Source of the DNA: SSF14 sp046331245 | Lineage (GTDB): Bacteria > Actinomycetota > Acidimicrobiia > Acidimicrobiales > Microtrichaceae | Reading direction: 5' to 3' | NCBI GenBank assembly: GCA_046331245.1 | Contig: JAXLRH010000001.1 | Coordinates: forward strand, 372,001 to 436,000 | DNA length: 64,000 nt | Part shown: one piece after another, positions 55,153-63,508 of the stretch | Layout of the letters: each line of letters starts with the position of its first letter | Numbering within the stretch: the stretch's first letter is position 1 | Translations under genes and position numbers: made by a program | The notes under the pieces: generated by a model | Told to the model about the DNA's origin: nothing | Seen by the model: only the letters and a program-made list of their open reading frames with translations | Database searches by the model: none

Positions 55153-56900
55153 GCATCAGTCGACTGCTGAAGTTCGGCACCGGGGGCACCGTCAGCATCT
55201 GGGGAGCGCTGGGCAAGATGAAGACCATCGCCGCCATCTCGGCGGTGTTGTCGCTCTCGATCGCCGGGGTCGAGTCGCTGGCCATGGCCGGCCTCGTCAC
55301 CCTGCTCACGGCCGGCACCGGAGCCGCTCAGATCAGTTCGGGTCTGACCGACCACATCGCGAACGCTCCGGCCGTGCTGGCCCTCGGTCTCATCTCGCTC
55401 GCCCTCAACGCCGTCCAGACGTGGGTGCGCGAGCGCGTCACGGGTGACTGGGAGCTCCAGCTCCGGCTCGAGCTGATCGACGCCTTCCGTCGAGCCGACT
55501 ACTCGACCCAGGCCAACTACCCGGCCGGTCGACTCAGCGTCGACGGCGAGAACATCGCGTCCGGCGGCAACACGATCGGCGGCATCATCGGCCTCATCGG
55601 CTTCGCGTCGCGCACCTTCGTGTACGGCATCGTGTCGGTCGTCGCCTCGTGGCAGGTGGCGGGCATCGCCGTCATGTGCGGCTCGGTGCTCGTCTTCCTG
55701 CTTCGGATGATCAGCCGGCGCACCCGCAAGCTCAACGATCGGGTGGCGCTGCTCTATCGCGACGTCACCGAGGACATCGTCGATCTCGCACCCACGGCGC
55801 GCGAGCTCCACGCCCTCAATCGCTGGTCGACGATGATCGAACGGATCACCGAGCAACTCCGTGAGATCCGCCTCACGAGGTTCACGGCCCGCGCGCTCGC
55901 CGCCATGGTCGGCCCGGCGTATGCCACCGGCACGCTGGTGATCGGAGCGGCGGTCGCCGAGTGGGCGCGCGGAGGGTCGGACCAGTCCACCACCCGCCTC
56001 GCGGTGTCCGGTCTCCTCCTCATCCGCTGCCTCGGTTCGGCGCAGTCGACGCAGGTCGGGTTCCAGAGCGTCAACGACTCGCTCCCGTACATGGACCGGG
56101 GCATCGCGGCGATCGAGGACCTTCGCGCTCGCGCTCGCGTCACCGATTCCATCGAGCACTCGCCCGATGCCGCCGACGAGCCGCGGCTCGAGGTGTTCCA
56201 GGCCTCGATCTCGTACGGCAACGACACGGTCGTCCGCGATCTCACGCTCAGCCTCGGCGGCCGCGGCGGCGTGGCCCTCATCGGACCGTCCGGCGCCGGC
56301 AAGAGCACGACCCTCCTCGCGCTGTCGGGTCTGCTGCGTCCCGACACCGGCCTCGTGCTCTGCGACGGCGCGGACATGGCCGATCTCGACCTCTCGCAGG
56401 TCACCGACACGATCGGCTACCTCCCCCAGGACCCGCGCCTCATCCGGGCGACCTTGCGCGACAACCTCGTCCGCTGGCCGCAGGACCCCACCGACGACGA
56501 TCTGACGGCGCGGCTCGACCGGGTCGGCCTGATGGCGACCGTCAACGGCTTCGACGGCGGCCTCGACGCCACGATGGGGCGGTCCGCCGAGGGCCTCTCG
56601 GGCGGCGAGCTCCAGCGGCTCGGCCTCGTGCGACTCCTCCTCGCCAAGCCCCGCATCATGCTGCTCGACGAGCCGACGAGCGCCCTCGATCGCCTGAATG
56701 CCGATCGCGTGGCCTCCGAGATCGCTGCGGCGATGGAGGACCACCTGGTCATCCTCGTCACGCACCGTCCCGATCTCCTGCTGCACTGCTCCGAGCTGAT
56801 CTACATGGAGGCCGGCTCGATCGTCGATCGCGGCACCCTGTCGGACCTCGCGGAGCGGAACCGGTTCGTGGCCGCGATGGCCCGCGAGCTCGAGGTGTGA
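55149..56900 (+). CDS. ABC transporter, fused membrane and ATPase domains (possible glycan flippase)
   Basis: A 583-residue half-transporter working as a dimer. The membrane domain spans about residues 25-310 with five to six helices. The ATPase has GPSGAGKSTTLLAL (about 378-391), the Q-loop YLPQDPR, the signature LSGGELQRLGLVR (about 483), Walker B IMLLDEPTSALD (about 502) and the switch His in LVTHRP. In Campylobacter the bacillosamine glycan is flipped by the ABC protein PglK, so the same role is attractive here, although any exporter is possible. The GTG overlaps the previous stop (GTGA). Confidence 0.88.
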   Translation: MSISRLLKFGTGGTVSIWGALGKMKTIAAISAVLSLSIAGVESLAMAGLVTLLTAGTGAAQISSGLTDHIANAPAVLALGLISLALNAVQTWVRERVTGDWELQLRLELIDAFRRADYSTQANYPAGRLSVDGENIASGGNTIGGIIGLIGFASRTFVYGIVSVVASWQVAGIAVMCGSVLVFLLRMISRRTRKLNDRVALLYRDVTEDIVDLAPTARELHALNRWSTMIERITEQLREIRLTRFTARALAAMVGPAYATGTLVIGAAVAEWARGGSDQSTTRLAVSGLLLIRCLGSAQSTQVGFQSVNDSLPYMDRGIAAIEDLRARARVTDSIEHSPDAADEPRLEVFQASISYGNDTVVRDLTLSLGGRGGVALIGPSGAGKSTTLLALSGLLRPDTGLVLCDGADMADLDLSQVTDTIGYLPQDPRLIRATLRDNLVRWPQDPTDDDLTARLDRVGLMATVNGFDGGLDATMGRSAEGLSGGELQRLGLVRLLLAKPRIMLLDEPTSALDRLNADRVASEIAAAMEDHLVILVTHRPDLLLHCSELIYMEAGSIVDRGTLSDLAERNRFVAAMARELEV

Positions 56901-57778
56901 GCGGTCGCATCGTCGTGTCGAGCCCTTCTCTGTCCGTCGTGATCGCCGCCTGGAACGGCCGGGCGACCATCGGTGAGCAGTTGGACGCGTTGTCGCGGGA
57001 GCAGGTGCCGGGCGGCTTCGAGGTCGTCGTGGCCGACAACGGGTCCACCGACGACACCGCCGACGTCGTTCGCTCCTACGCCGACCGGCTCGATGTCACC
57101 GTCGTCGACGCGTCGGCACGCCAGGGTCAGACGTTCGCTCGCAACACCGGTGTTCGGGCATCACGCGCCCCGTACCTCGTGTTGCTCGACCAGGACGACG
57201 TCATCGCTCCCGGCTACCTCGCGACGATGCTGAGCGGGCTCCAGGAGCATCCCCTCGTGGGAGCGATGATGTCGAAGGAGCTGTTGAACAACGAGTGGGT
57301 CGCAAAGAGCCGACAGCTCAACCAGGGCGTGGGCCTGAACTACTACAACGGCGTCCCCTGGATCTACGGCTGCTCGATGGGAATCCGTCGGGAGACGTTC
57401 GACCTCCTCGGTGGCTTCAACGAGTCACTCGACCGCGCAGCCGAGGACGTCGAGCTGTGCTGGCGTGCGGCGAAGCTCGGCATCACGCCCACGCTGCTCG
57501 AGAACGCGGTGCTCGAGTACCGCTTTCCGACCACGTTGAAGGGCCTCTTCCGCCAGGGGCGGGTGTACGGACGCGGCTCGGTCGCCGTCGACTCGCTGTA
57601 CCGCCACGAGGTGGCGGTGTCGAGGTCGGTGTACCGGTGGGCGCGTTCGATGGTCGAGGCGCTGTATCTCGTCGTCGTCGGCGGCGACAACGGCAGGCGT
57701 GGCGCCGGTGCCTTCCTGCTCGGCCGTCGGCTGGGCAAGCTCGAGGGATCCATACGCCATCGGTTCGTGGATCTCTGA
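56897..57778 (+). CDS. GT2-family glycosyltransferase
   Basis: A 293-residue GT-A protein: LSVVIAAWNGRATIGEQLDA, VVVADNGSTDDTADVV, LLDQDDVIAPG (metal-binding DQDD), GGFNESLDRAAEDVELCWRA with the catalytic ED. The GTG overlaps the ABC transporter stop (GTGA), so the two are coupled. Confidence 0.87.
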   Translation: MSGRIVVSSPSLSVVIAAWNGRATIGEQLDALSREQVPGGFEVVVADNGSTDDTADVVRSYADRLDVTVVDASARQGQTFARNTGVRASRAPYLVLLDQDDVIAPGYLATMLSGLQEHPLVGAMMSKELLNNEWVAKSRQLNQGVGLNYYNGVPWIYGCSMGIRRETFDLLGGFNESLDRAAEDVELCWRAAKLGITPTLLENAVLEYRFPTTLKGLFRQGRVYGRGSVAVDSLYRHEVAVSRSVYRWARSMVEALYLVVVGGDNGRRGAGAFLLGRRLGKLEGSIRHRFVDL

Positions 57779-57815
57779 ATGACCCGCTCGAGGAACAAGA
57801 CAGAGGAACGGTGAC

Positions 57816-58508
57816 GTGCCGGAACACGACGACTTCTCCGAGGCCGCTCCCGCAGGGACCGTGCCGGACGGCTACTACGACTCCCCGCGCGAGGACGTCC
57901 TCCGCTTCGTCCCGGTGGGAGCGCGACGCATCCTCGACGTGGGCTGCGGCCGGGGGGCGTTCATGGAAGCGCTGCGCCGGCGGGACCCCTCGGTCGAGGT
58001 GGCCGGGATCGAGCCGGAGCCCGCAGCGGCGGCGGACGGGCGCGCCCGTGGCCTCGATGTCACGCAGGGGCTCTACCCGCAAGCGGCCGCCGGACTGGGT
58101 CGATTCGACTGCATCGTCTTCAACGACGTCCTCGAGCACATGCCGGACCCGTGGGCCGCGCTCGAGGTGACCCACGATCATCTCGAGGCATCGGGCACGA
58201 TCGTGGCCAGCCTCCCGAACCTCCGCAACATGGACACGCTGCGGGAGCTGCTGGTCCGCGGCGACTTCCGGTACAAGCCCAGCGGCGTGCTCGATCAGAC
58301 CCACCTCCGGTTCTTCACGATGACCTCCGCCGCTCGCATGTTCGAGGACAGCGGCTACTCCGTCGAGCACTGCGAGGGAACCATCAAGGTCCGGTCGCGT
58401 CGCCTGCTGGCCTACAACAGCGTCGTCAACCTGCCGTTCCCGCGCCTTCGGCGCGAGGCGGCGTTCCGTCAGTTCGTGATCGTCGCTCGTCCGAAGGGCG
58501 CCCGATAG
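57816..58508 (+). CDS. Class I SAM-dependent methyltransferase
   Basis: A 230-residue Rossmann methyltransferase. The SAM-binding loop is ILDVGCGRGAFMEAL (about 39-53), followed by IVFNDVLEHMPDPWAAL. The type (methyltransf_23 group) is common in glycan loci and often methylates sugars or late intermediates. GAGGAACGG about ten bases before the GTG gives a modest ribosome site. Confidence 0.84.
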   Translation: MPEHDDFSEAAPAGTVPDGYYDSPREDVLRFVPVGARRILDVGCGRGAFMEALRRRDPSVEVAGIEPEPAAAADGRARGLDVTQGLYPQAAAGLGRFDCIVFNDVLEHMPDPWAALEVTHDHLEASGTIVASLPNLRNMDTLRELLVRGDFRYKPSGVLDQTHLRFFTMTSAARMFEDSGYSVEHCEGTIKVRSRRLLAYNSVVNLPFPRLRREAAFRQFVIVARPKGAR

Positions 58509-58511
58509 GGT
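58506..58511 (+). promoter_or_regulatory. Leaderless-type -10 box of the zinc-finger methyltransferase
   Basis: TAGGGT, of which the first three bases are the stop of the previous gene, is followed by exactly six bases and the ATG at 58518. It favours that ATG over the GTG at 58515. Confidence 0.4.
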
Positions 58512-58517
58512 GCGGTG

Positions 58518-59447
58518 ATGTCGACCCCGCTCGGATTCGAGACACGCGGCACCTGCCCCGCCTGTTCGGCACCGGGCGGCGCGGTGCTGACCGATCTGCC
58601 GTTCGACGCCGAGCCGCTGGCCGGCTACCTGCGCTCGTTCTATGCCGGCCGTCTCGATCCTGCACGCCTCGCGTCGGCGCGTTACGTCCTCGTCGATTGT
58701 CCGGCCTGCCGTCTCGTGTACCAGCGGGAGGTGCTGGACGCGCCGTCGCTCGTCGAGCTCTACTCGTCGTTCGTCGTGAGCTCGCTCGCCGACGCCCAGT
58801 CGTCGCGGGGCCTGGACGTGCGGCGGCAGTACTCGTTCCAGGTGGAACAGGTCTTGAAGTACTTCGACCGCCCGCCGCCCGACGTCGAGGTGCTCGACTT
58901 CGGCGGGGGCTGGGGACTGTGGCTCGACATGGCCGCGGGGTACGGCTGCACCACCGCCGTCGCGGAGCTCGCCAGGGACAAGGCGCAGACGACGTCGGCG
59001 TCGGGGCACAGGTTGTTCGAGCTCGACGAGCTGCCGTCGGCTCGCTTCGACTTCGTCAACGCCGAGCAGGTGTTCGAGCACCTCACCGATCCGGCCGGCG
59101 TGCTCGCGGGCCTGTCCGCCGCGCTCCGCCCAGGTGGACTGCTGCGGCTGAGCGTGCCGAACGGGGCGAACATCCGCACACTGCTGGACGCCCCCGACTG
59201 GCAGGCACCGAAGGGTTCGGAGCGCTCGCTGAACGCGGTGGCGCCGCTCGAGCACGTGAACTGCTTCTCTCACGAATCGCTCTCGGGCCTCGTCCTCCGC
59301 ACCGGTGAGTTCGACGCCTTCCGCTTCCCCACACGGCAGTTCCTCGACCCGCTGGAGCGGGTGCGCTTCGTCGTGTCGGGGCTCATGCACGCCATCCGGA
59401 CCCCGGACGGCACCCTGCTGTTCTTCCGCAAGCGCGGCGGCAGGTAG
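58518..59447 (+). CDS. SAM-dependent methyltransferase with N-terminal zinc-binding motif
   Basis: A 309-residue protein. The first 65 residues have CPAC and DCPACRLVY, a zinc ribbon as in sugar C- and O-methyltransferases. The Rossmann part has VLDFGGGWGLWLDMAA and QVFEHLTDPAGVLAGL. LLRLSVPNGANI follows. It probably methylates a sugar of the glycan. The ATG at 58518 is set by the spacing to TAGGGT. It ends 27 bases from the convergent gene. Confidence 0.83.
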   Translation: MSTPLGFETRGTCPACSAPGGAVLTDLPFDAEPLAGYLRSFYAGRLDPARLASARYVLVDCPACRLVYQREVLDAPSLVELYSSFVVSSLADAQSSRGLDVRRQYSFQVEQVLKYFDRPPPDVEVLDFGGGWGLWLDMAAGYGCTTAVAELARDKAQTTSASGHRLFELDELPSARFDFVNAEQVFEHLTDPAGVLAGLSAALRPGGLLRLSVPNGANIRTLLDAPDWQAPKGSERSLNAVAPLEHVNCFSHESLSGLVLRTGEFDAFRFPTRQFLDPLERVRFVVSGLMHAIRTPDGTLLFFRKRGGR

Positions 59448-59474
59448 CGGCCCGGCTCGTCCGAAGCGCGCCGC

Positions 59475-62213
59475 CTACGCGTCGGCGATGACCAGGCGGG
59501 CGATCAGTTCGTCCGCCTTCGACTCGCCGATCGCGAGCAGGTTTCGGCCGATCGAGGAGTCCGGGAGGTCGCCCTCGCGGTCGAGTGGCACCACGAGGCC
59601 GGCCTCGGGTTGCAGCTGGAACAGCGCGTAGCCGGCCGACCACAGGAGGTCGAGCAGGTCGCGGGGCCGGTCGTCGGCGCGCTCGATCATCTCCGGCTGG
59701 AACTCGAACAGGATCGTCGGGAGGTCACCGCCGAACTGCTCGAACCGGCATCCCTCGAACACGCGGAACTCCGCGCCCTCGACGTCGATCTTGATGAAGC
59801 CGGGCGTGGCGGCGCCGTGCTCGGCCAGCATGTCGTTCAGCGTCACCGTCGTGACGGTGGTCGAACCGGCGTCCGGGTCGGCGGTGCCGACGACCAGATG
59901 CGACAGCGACCCCTCGGCTGCCGCATGCCATGCCTGCTCGCCCGTCGCGTCGCTGATCGCACGATCCTCGACGACGACCCGATGGCGCCAGCTGTTGTGG
60001 TCGACGGTGCGCTGGAGGCGGTCGCGCATCCGAGCATCGGGCTCCACGGCGATCACGAGGCCGTCGTCACCCACGAGATACGCCGCCATGGCCGTGTACC
60101 AGCCCCGGTTGGCGCCGATGTCCACCACCGTCATGCCGGGGTCGATCAACCGGGCGACGAGTGCGGACTCGAACCCTTCGAAGAACGACGGGTGCTGCAG
60201 CGTGTGATCGTTGGGGAGGGCGATGAAGTCGCCGAAGGCCGTGCGGATCTCGAGCTGCGGCGACCGGGTGAGGCGAGCACCGACGGCTCGGACGTAGCCC
60301 GCCCACGGTCGACCGAGGTGGGCGGCGATCTCGTCGGCGATCCGTGCCGGGCGAGCCACGGCGATCATTCGCGCCTCGGGTGGTCCGAAGCGTCGCATCC
60401 GCCAGGTCCGGGCGTGCAGCGGTGAGATCGGCGAGCGGTAGATGCCCGGTGTGGCCGGCTCCGGGGCCATGAGCGCCCTCGCCTTGCTCCGCACCGCGGC
60501 GACCGAGGCGGTCGCGCCGGCGACGGTGATGGTCGTGCGACAGGAGCCGATCGCCTCCCGGAGCGCGGTGTCGGGGTCGCCGAGCGCGAGTGCCGCACGG
60601 GCGAGGCGGGATCTCCGGAACGCCAGTGCCCGTGGGTGCGTCGCGAAGTAGTCGGCGTGCTCGTCGATGAGTTCGTAGCCGCACTCGAGGCGGGCGCCGG
60701 GTCCGTTGAGGTGGCGCGGCGCGTCGTGGCGGCGGATCCGGCAGTCGGCGCCGGAGATCGAGCTCACGGTGCACTCCTCGGACACGCGGAGCCACCACTC
60801 CACGTCCTGTGAGGCCGTGAAGCGGTCGTCGAACGGGACGAACCGCGATCTCCGCACGGAGGTCGCGCCGAGGTGCGGGGTGATGTTGTCGAGCACCGAC
60901 CCGTGGACGAACCCGAGCAGGCCGCGGTCGAGACGGCCCGATCCGTTGATCCAGCTCTGTCCGCACACGACGATGTCGCTCTGGGTTCGGGCGTGGGCCC
61001 GAAGTGCGTTCTCGACGCGCTCGGGCGTGTACACGTCGTCGTCGTCGAGGAAGAAGAGGAAGTCGCCGGCGGCCTCGGCGGCCCCCCGGTTGCGAGCGGC
61101 GGCCGGGCCGGCGTTCGCCTGCCGGACGACACGAACGCGCGGGTCGTCGACGACCTCCACCGGCGTGGGTGAACTGTCGTCGACGACGATCACCTCGACG
61201 TTCGGTTCGGTCTGCGCGAGCACCGACTCGACGGCGACGCCCAGCAGGTCCTGTCGGCCGTAGCTCGGGATCACCACCGACGCGATCGGATGGTCGGTCG
61301 GAGGGCAGTGGTGACCCCCTGCGGTGCCGGTGGGATCGAGTGCCGGCCAGGCCCGGCGACTCAGCACCGGCACCGATGCGACCACGGCTCGCGACACGCT
61401 CGACACGGTCGGGCGGAGCCGGGCGCTGGTGCGGAGCAGCCGCCGCCCCCGTGTCGTCGCCCCGGCGCGGAGCGATGCCACGCCGACGGTCGCGAGCTGG
61501 TTCGCGTAGCTGGCGGGATCGCGCTTCCAGAGATGGCGGGTCTTGTCGAGCACGACGAGCGCCGAGCTCGACAGCACGTACGGGTTCTGCGAGGCACGGA
61601 GCTGCGGCGGGCGTCCGATGTGGGTGATGCGCGGTCGCGGGTCGCGGCTCAGCTTCTCGGGTGACCCGGCGCAGCGCTCGAACGTCCGCAGCGCGAGGTC
61701 GGTGAACTCCATGTGACGGAGTCGATCGTCGAATCCGCCCACCTCGTCGAAAAGGCTGCGGCGGATCGCGAAGGTGCCGGCCAGGAACGACGCATTGGCT
61801 CCACTGAAGGCGGGGCCGAGGCTCGTGACCGGCCAGTGCGTGACGACGCCGCCCACGTCGCGTCGGTGCCCGACCGACAGGTAGCCGGCCTCGGGATGTC
61901 GCTCGGCGAGGTCGCGGAAGCCGTCCATCCAGTCGTCGTCGGGTCCGTCGTCGTCGTCGAGGAAGATCAGCCAGTCGGTGTCGGACGCGGCGACGCCGAG
62001 GTTCCGGGCGCGGGCGGGGCCGCGCCCGTCCCCGTGAACGAGCGTCACGCCCTCGACGGCGGCCATGCGTTCGGCGGTGTCGTCGGTGGACCCGTCGTCC
62101 ACCACCACGATCTGGTCGGGGCGTCCCGACATCGTCTGCAGGCGCTCGACGCACGCGGCCACGAGGTCGGCGCGGTTCCGGGTCGCCACGACGACCGCGA
62201 ATCGTTCACTCAT
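59475..62213 (-). CDS. Three-domain enzyme: GT2, GT2, FkbM methyltransferase
   Basis: A 912-residue protein. Residues 1 to about 215 form a GT2 domain (VVVDDGSTDDTAERM, FLDDDDGPDDDW). Residues of about 308-530 form a second GT2 domain (VVIPSYGRQDLLGVAV, DDSSPTPVE, FLDDDDVYTP, SQDVEWWLRV). Residues of about 680-890 form a FkbM-type methyltransferase (VVDIGANRGWYTAM at about 696-709, FIKIDVEGAEFRVFEG). It would add two sugars and cap or methylate one product. All domains keep their key motifs, so it is not decayed. A short ORF overlaps its ATG by eight bases. Confidence 0.9.
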   Translation of the reverse strand: MSERFAVVVATRNRADLVAACVERLQTMSGRPDQIVVVDDGSTDDTAERMAAVEGVTLVHGDGRGPARARNLGVAASDTDWLIFLDDDDGPDDDWMDGFRDLAERHPEAGYLSVGHRRDVGGVVTHWPVTSLGPAFSGANASFLAGTFAIRRSLFDEVGGFDDRLRHMEFTDLALRTFERCAGSPEKLSRDPRPRITHIGRPPQLRASQNPYVLSSSALVVLDKTRHLWKRDPASYANQLATVGVASLRAGATTRGRRLLRTSARLRPTVSSVSRAVVASVPVLSRRAWPALDPTGTAGGHHCPPTDHPIASVVIPSYGRQDLLGVAVESVLAQTEPNVEVIVVDDSSPTPVEVVDDPRVRVVRQANAGPAAARNRGAAEAAGDFLFFLDDDDVYTPERVENALRAHARTQSDIVVCGQSWINGSGRLDRGLLGFVHGSVLDNITPHLGATSVRRSRFVPFDDRFTASQDVEWWLRVSEECTVSSISGADCRIRRHDAPRHLNGPGARLECGYELIDEHADYFATHPRALAFRRSRLARAALALGDPDTALREAIGSCRTTITVAGATASVAAVRSKARALMAPEPATPGIYRSPISPLHARTWRMRRFGPPEARMIAVARPARIADEIAAHLGRPWAGYVRAVGARLTRSPQLEIRTAFGDFIALPNDHTLQHPSFFEGFESALVARLIDPGMTVVDIGANRGWYTAMAAYLVGDDGLVIAVEPDARMRDRLQRTVDHNSWRHRVVVEDRAISDATGEQAWHAAAEGSLSHLVVGTADPDAGSTTVTTVTLNDMLAEHGAATPGFIKIDVEGAEFRVFEGCRFEQFGGDLPTILFEFQPEMIERADDRPRDLLDLLWSAGYALFQLQPEAGLVVPLDREGDLPDSSIGRNLLAIGESKADELIARLVIADA

Positions 62214-62253
62214 CGACGAGGTCCCACCGGTCGGTCGAGGCGCTGGTGCTCAC
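62206..62253 (-). CDS. Putative leaderless 15-residue leader peptide
   Basis: The ORF encodes MSTSASTDRWDLVDE. Its GTG is exactly six bases after TACACT, the leaderless spacing seen at several other starts in the window. Its stop lies eight bases inside the large GT2-GT2-FkbM gene, whose ATG (62213) it overlaps, so translation of the two may be coupled. Confidence 0.4.
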   Translation of the reverse strand: MSTSASTDRWDLVDE

Positions 62254-62259
62254 GCTGCG

Positions 62260-62265
62260 AGTGTA
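62260..62265 (-). promoter_or_regulatory. Leaderless-type -10 box upstream of the three-domain gene
   Basis: Minus-strand TACACT is followed by six bases and the GTG of the 15-codon ORF. The large gene starts 40 bases further on, so its transcript would have the short ORF as its only leader. Confidence 0.45.
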
Positions 62266-62306
62266 GGGCCCGACCCCTCGATTCCGGCGGTGCGCGGCGG
62301 GTCGGC

Positions 62307-63494
62307 TCAGGGGGCGTCGTGGACGATCGCCGCGATCTCCCCGTACAGCTGCTCCGCCGCGTGCTCTCGATCGTGGCCCGCCAGCGCAGCGGCGTGCAGC
62401 CCGGCGCCGGCCCGCTCGGCGAGATCGGTGTCGTCCAGGTAGGCGAGCACCCGGTCGGCCATCGCTCCCACGTCGAGGTGGTCGACGATGCCGGCGGCGG
62501 CGTCGGGGCCAGCGGTCTCGAGGAGCTCGACGATGCCGCCGTTGCGGAAGGTGACGATGGGGTGGCCCATCGCCGCGTGCTCGAGGCAGACCATGGGGAA
62601 GGGATCCTCGTGGGAGGTGAGGGCGAACACGTAGGCGTCGGCGAACCACGGCAGCGGCTCGGGCGTCGACCCGACGAAGTGCACGTTGTCGAGGCCGGAC
62701 CGCTCGACGTCGATCCGGACCCGCTCCCAGTCGAGCCCGGCGAGGGTGCCGCCCACCCACACGAAGTGGACCGGGCGATCGCTGCGCCGGCCGATCTCCC
62801 CGGCGAGCTGCACGAACAGGCCGGGAGCCTTCCGCCAGTCGATCGTCCCGCTGCCCATCACGATGGGCTCGTCGGCCGGAATGCCGAGCCGCTCCCGCAG
62901 CGCGCCGCGTGCGGTCCGCGCCGCCGCGACCTCGGCGGTGTCGATGAAGGGATGTCGTACCGAGATGCGCGAGCGGTCGGCGCCGCACTCGTCGACCAGC
63001 GCGTCGGCGACCTCCCCACAGACGGCGACCCAGTGCGTCGGGCGCGACCCGAGGAGCCGCAGCATCTCGGGCTGGGGGTAGGCCCGCAGGGCGAAGTTCA
63101 GCTCGTGGACGTGGCTGATGACCGCGGGCGCCGGCGGCAGGTGGGGCAGCACCTCGATGGTGGTGAAGCTGTTGAGGTAGACGGCGTCGAACCCCGTGAG
63201 CCGTCGCAGTTGCGGCCGGAGACGGGCGGCCGCCAGTGCCCGCGCGGCACGAGGGGCCCCGAGGTGGGTCAGACCCTTCTCGACGAGCGCGGGGATCACC
63301 CGCAGCGCACCGCGATCGAGCACCGTGACGTCACCCACCCGCTCGAAGCGCTCGGTGAGCTCGCCGTCGGCCTGGATGACGGTGTGGATCTCGACGTCGT
63401 CGCGATGGTGCTCGGCGAGCCACTCGAGGAAGGACAGCAGCTGCAGGGGCGCCCCGGTGCGCGACGCCTCGTGGGCCACGACGAGCATCCGCAC
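62307..63494 (-). CDS. GT4-family glycosyltransferase
   Basis: A 395-residue GT-B protein with AHEASRTGAPLQLLSFLEWL (acceptor loop), VMGSGTIDWRKAPGLFVQLA, and the donor-site TSHEDPFPMVCLEHAAMGHP. The layout resembles WsaF/rhamnan-type and O-antigen transferases, but the substrate is unknown. The GTG at 63494 and ATG at 63488 are both possible. The GTG has GGACG five bases upstream. It begins 15 bases after the stop of the GT2 gene upstream. Confidence 0.84.
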   Translation of the reverse strand: MRMLVVAHEASRTGAPLQLLSFLEWLAEHHRDDVEIHTVIQADGELTERFERVGDVTVLDRGALRVIPALVEKGLTHLGAPRAARALAAARLRPQLRRLTGFDAVYLNSFTTIEVLPHLPPAPAVISHVHELNFALRAYPQPEMLRLLGSRPTHWVAVCGEVADALVDECGADRSRISVRHPFIDTAEVAAARTARGALRERLGIPADEPIVMGSGTIDWRKAPGLFVQLAGEIGRRSDRPVHFVWVGGTLAGLDWERVRIDVERSGLDNVHFVGSTPEPLPWFADAYVFALTSHEDPFPMVCLEHAAMGHPIVTFRNGGIVELLETAGPDAAAGIVDHLDVGAMADRVLAYLDDTDLAERAGAGLHAAALAGHDREHAAEQLYGEIAAIVHDAP

Positions 63495-63508
63495 GCGTCG
63501 TCCGATCG

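Noticed and set aside
57483..59390. 635-residue minus-strand frame over two methyltransferase genes
   Set aside because: Antisense shadow. Both plus-strand genes show SAM-binding motifs.
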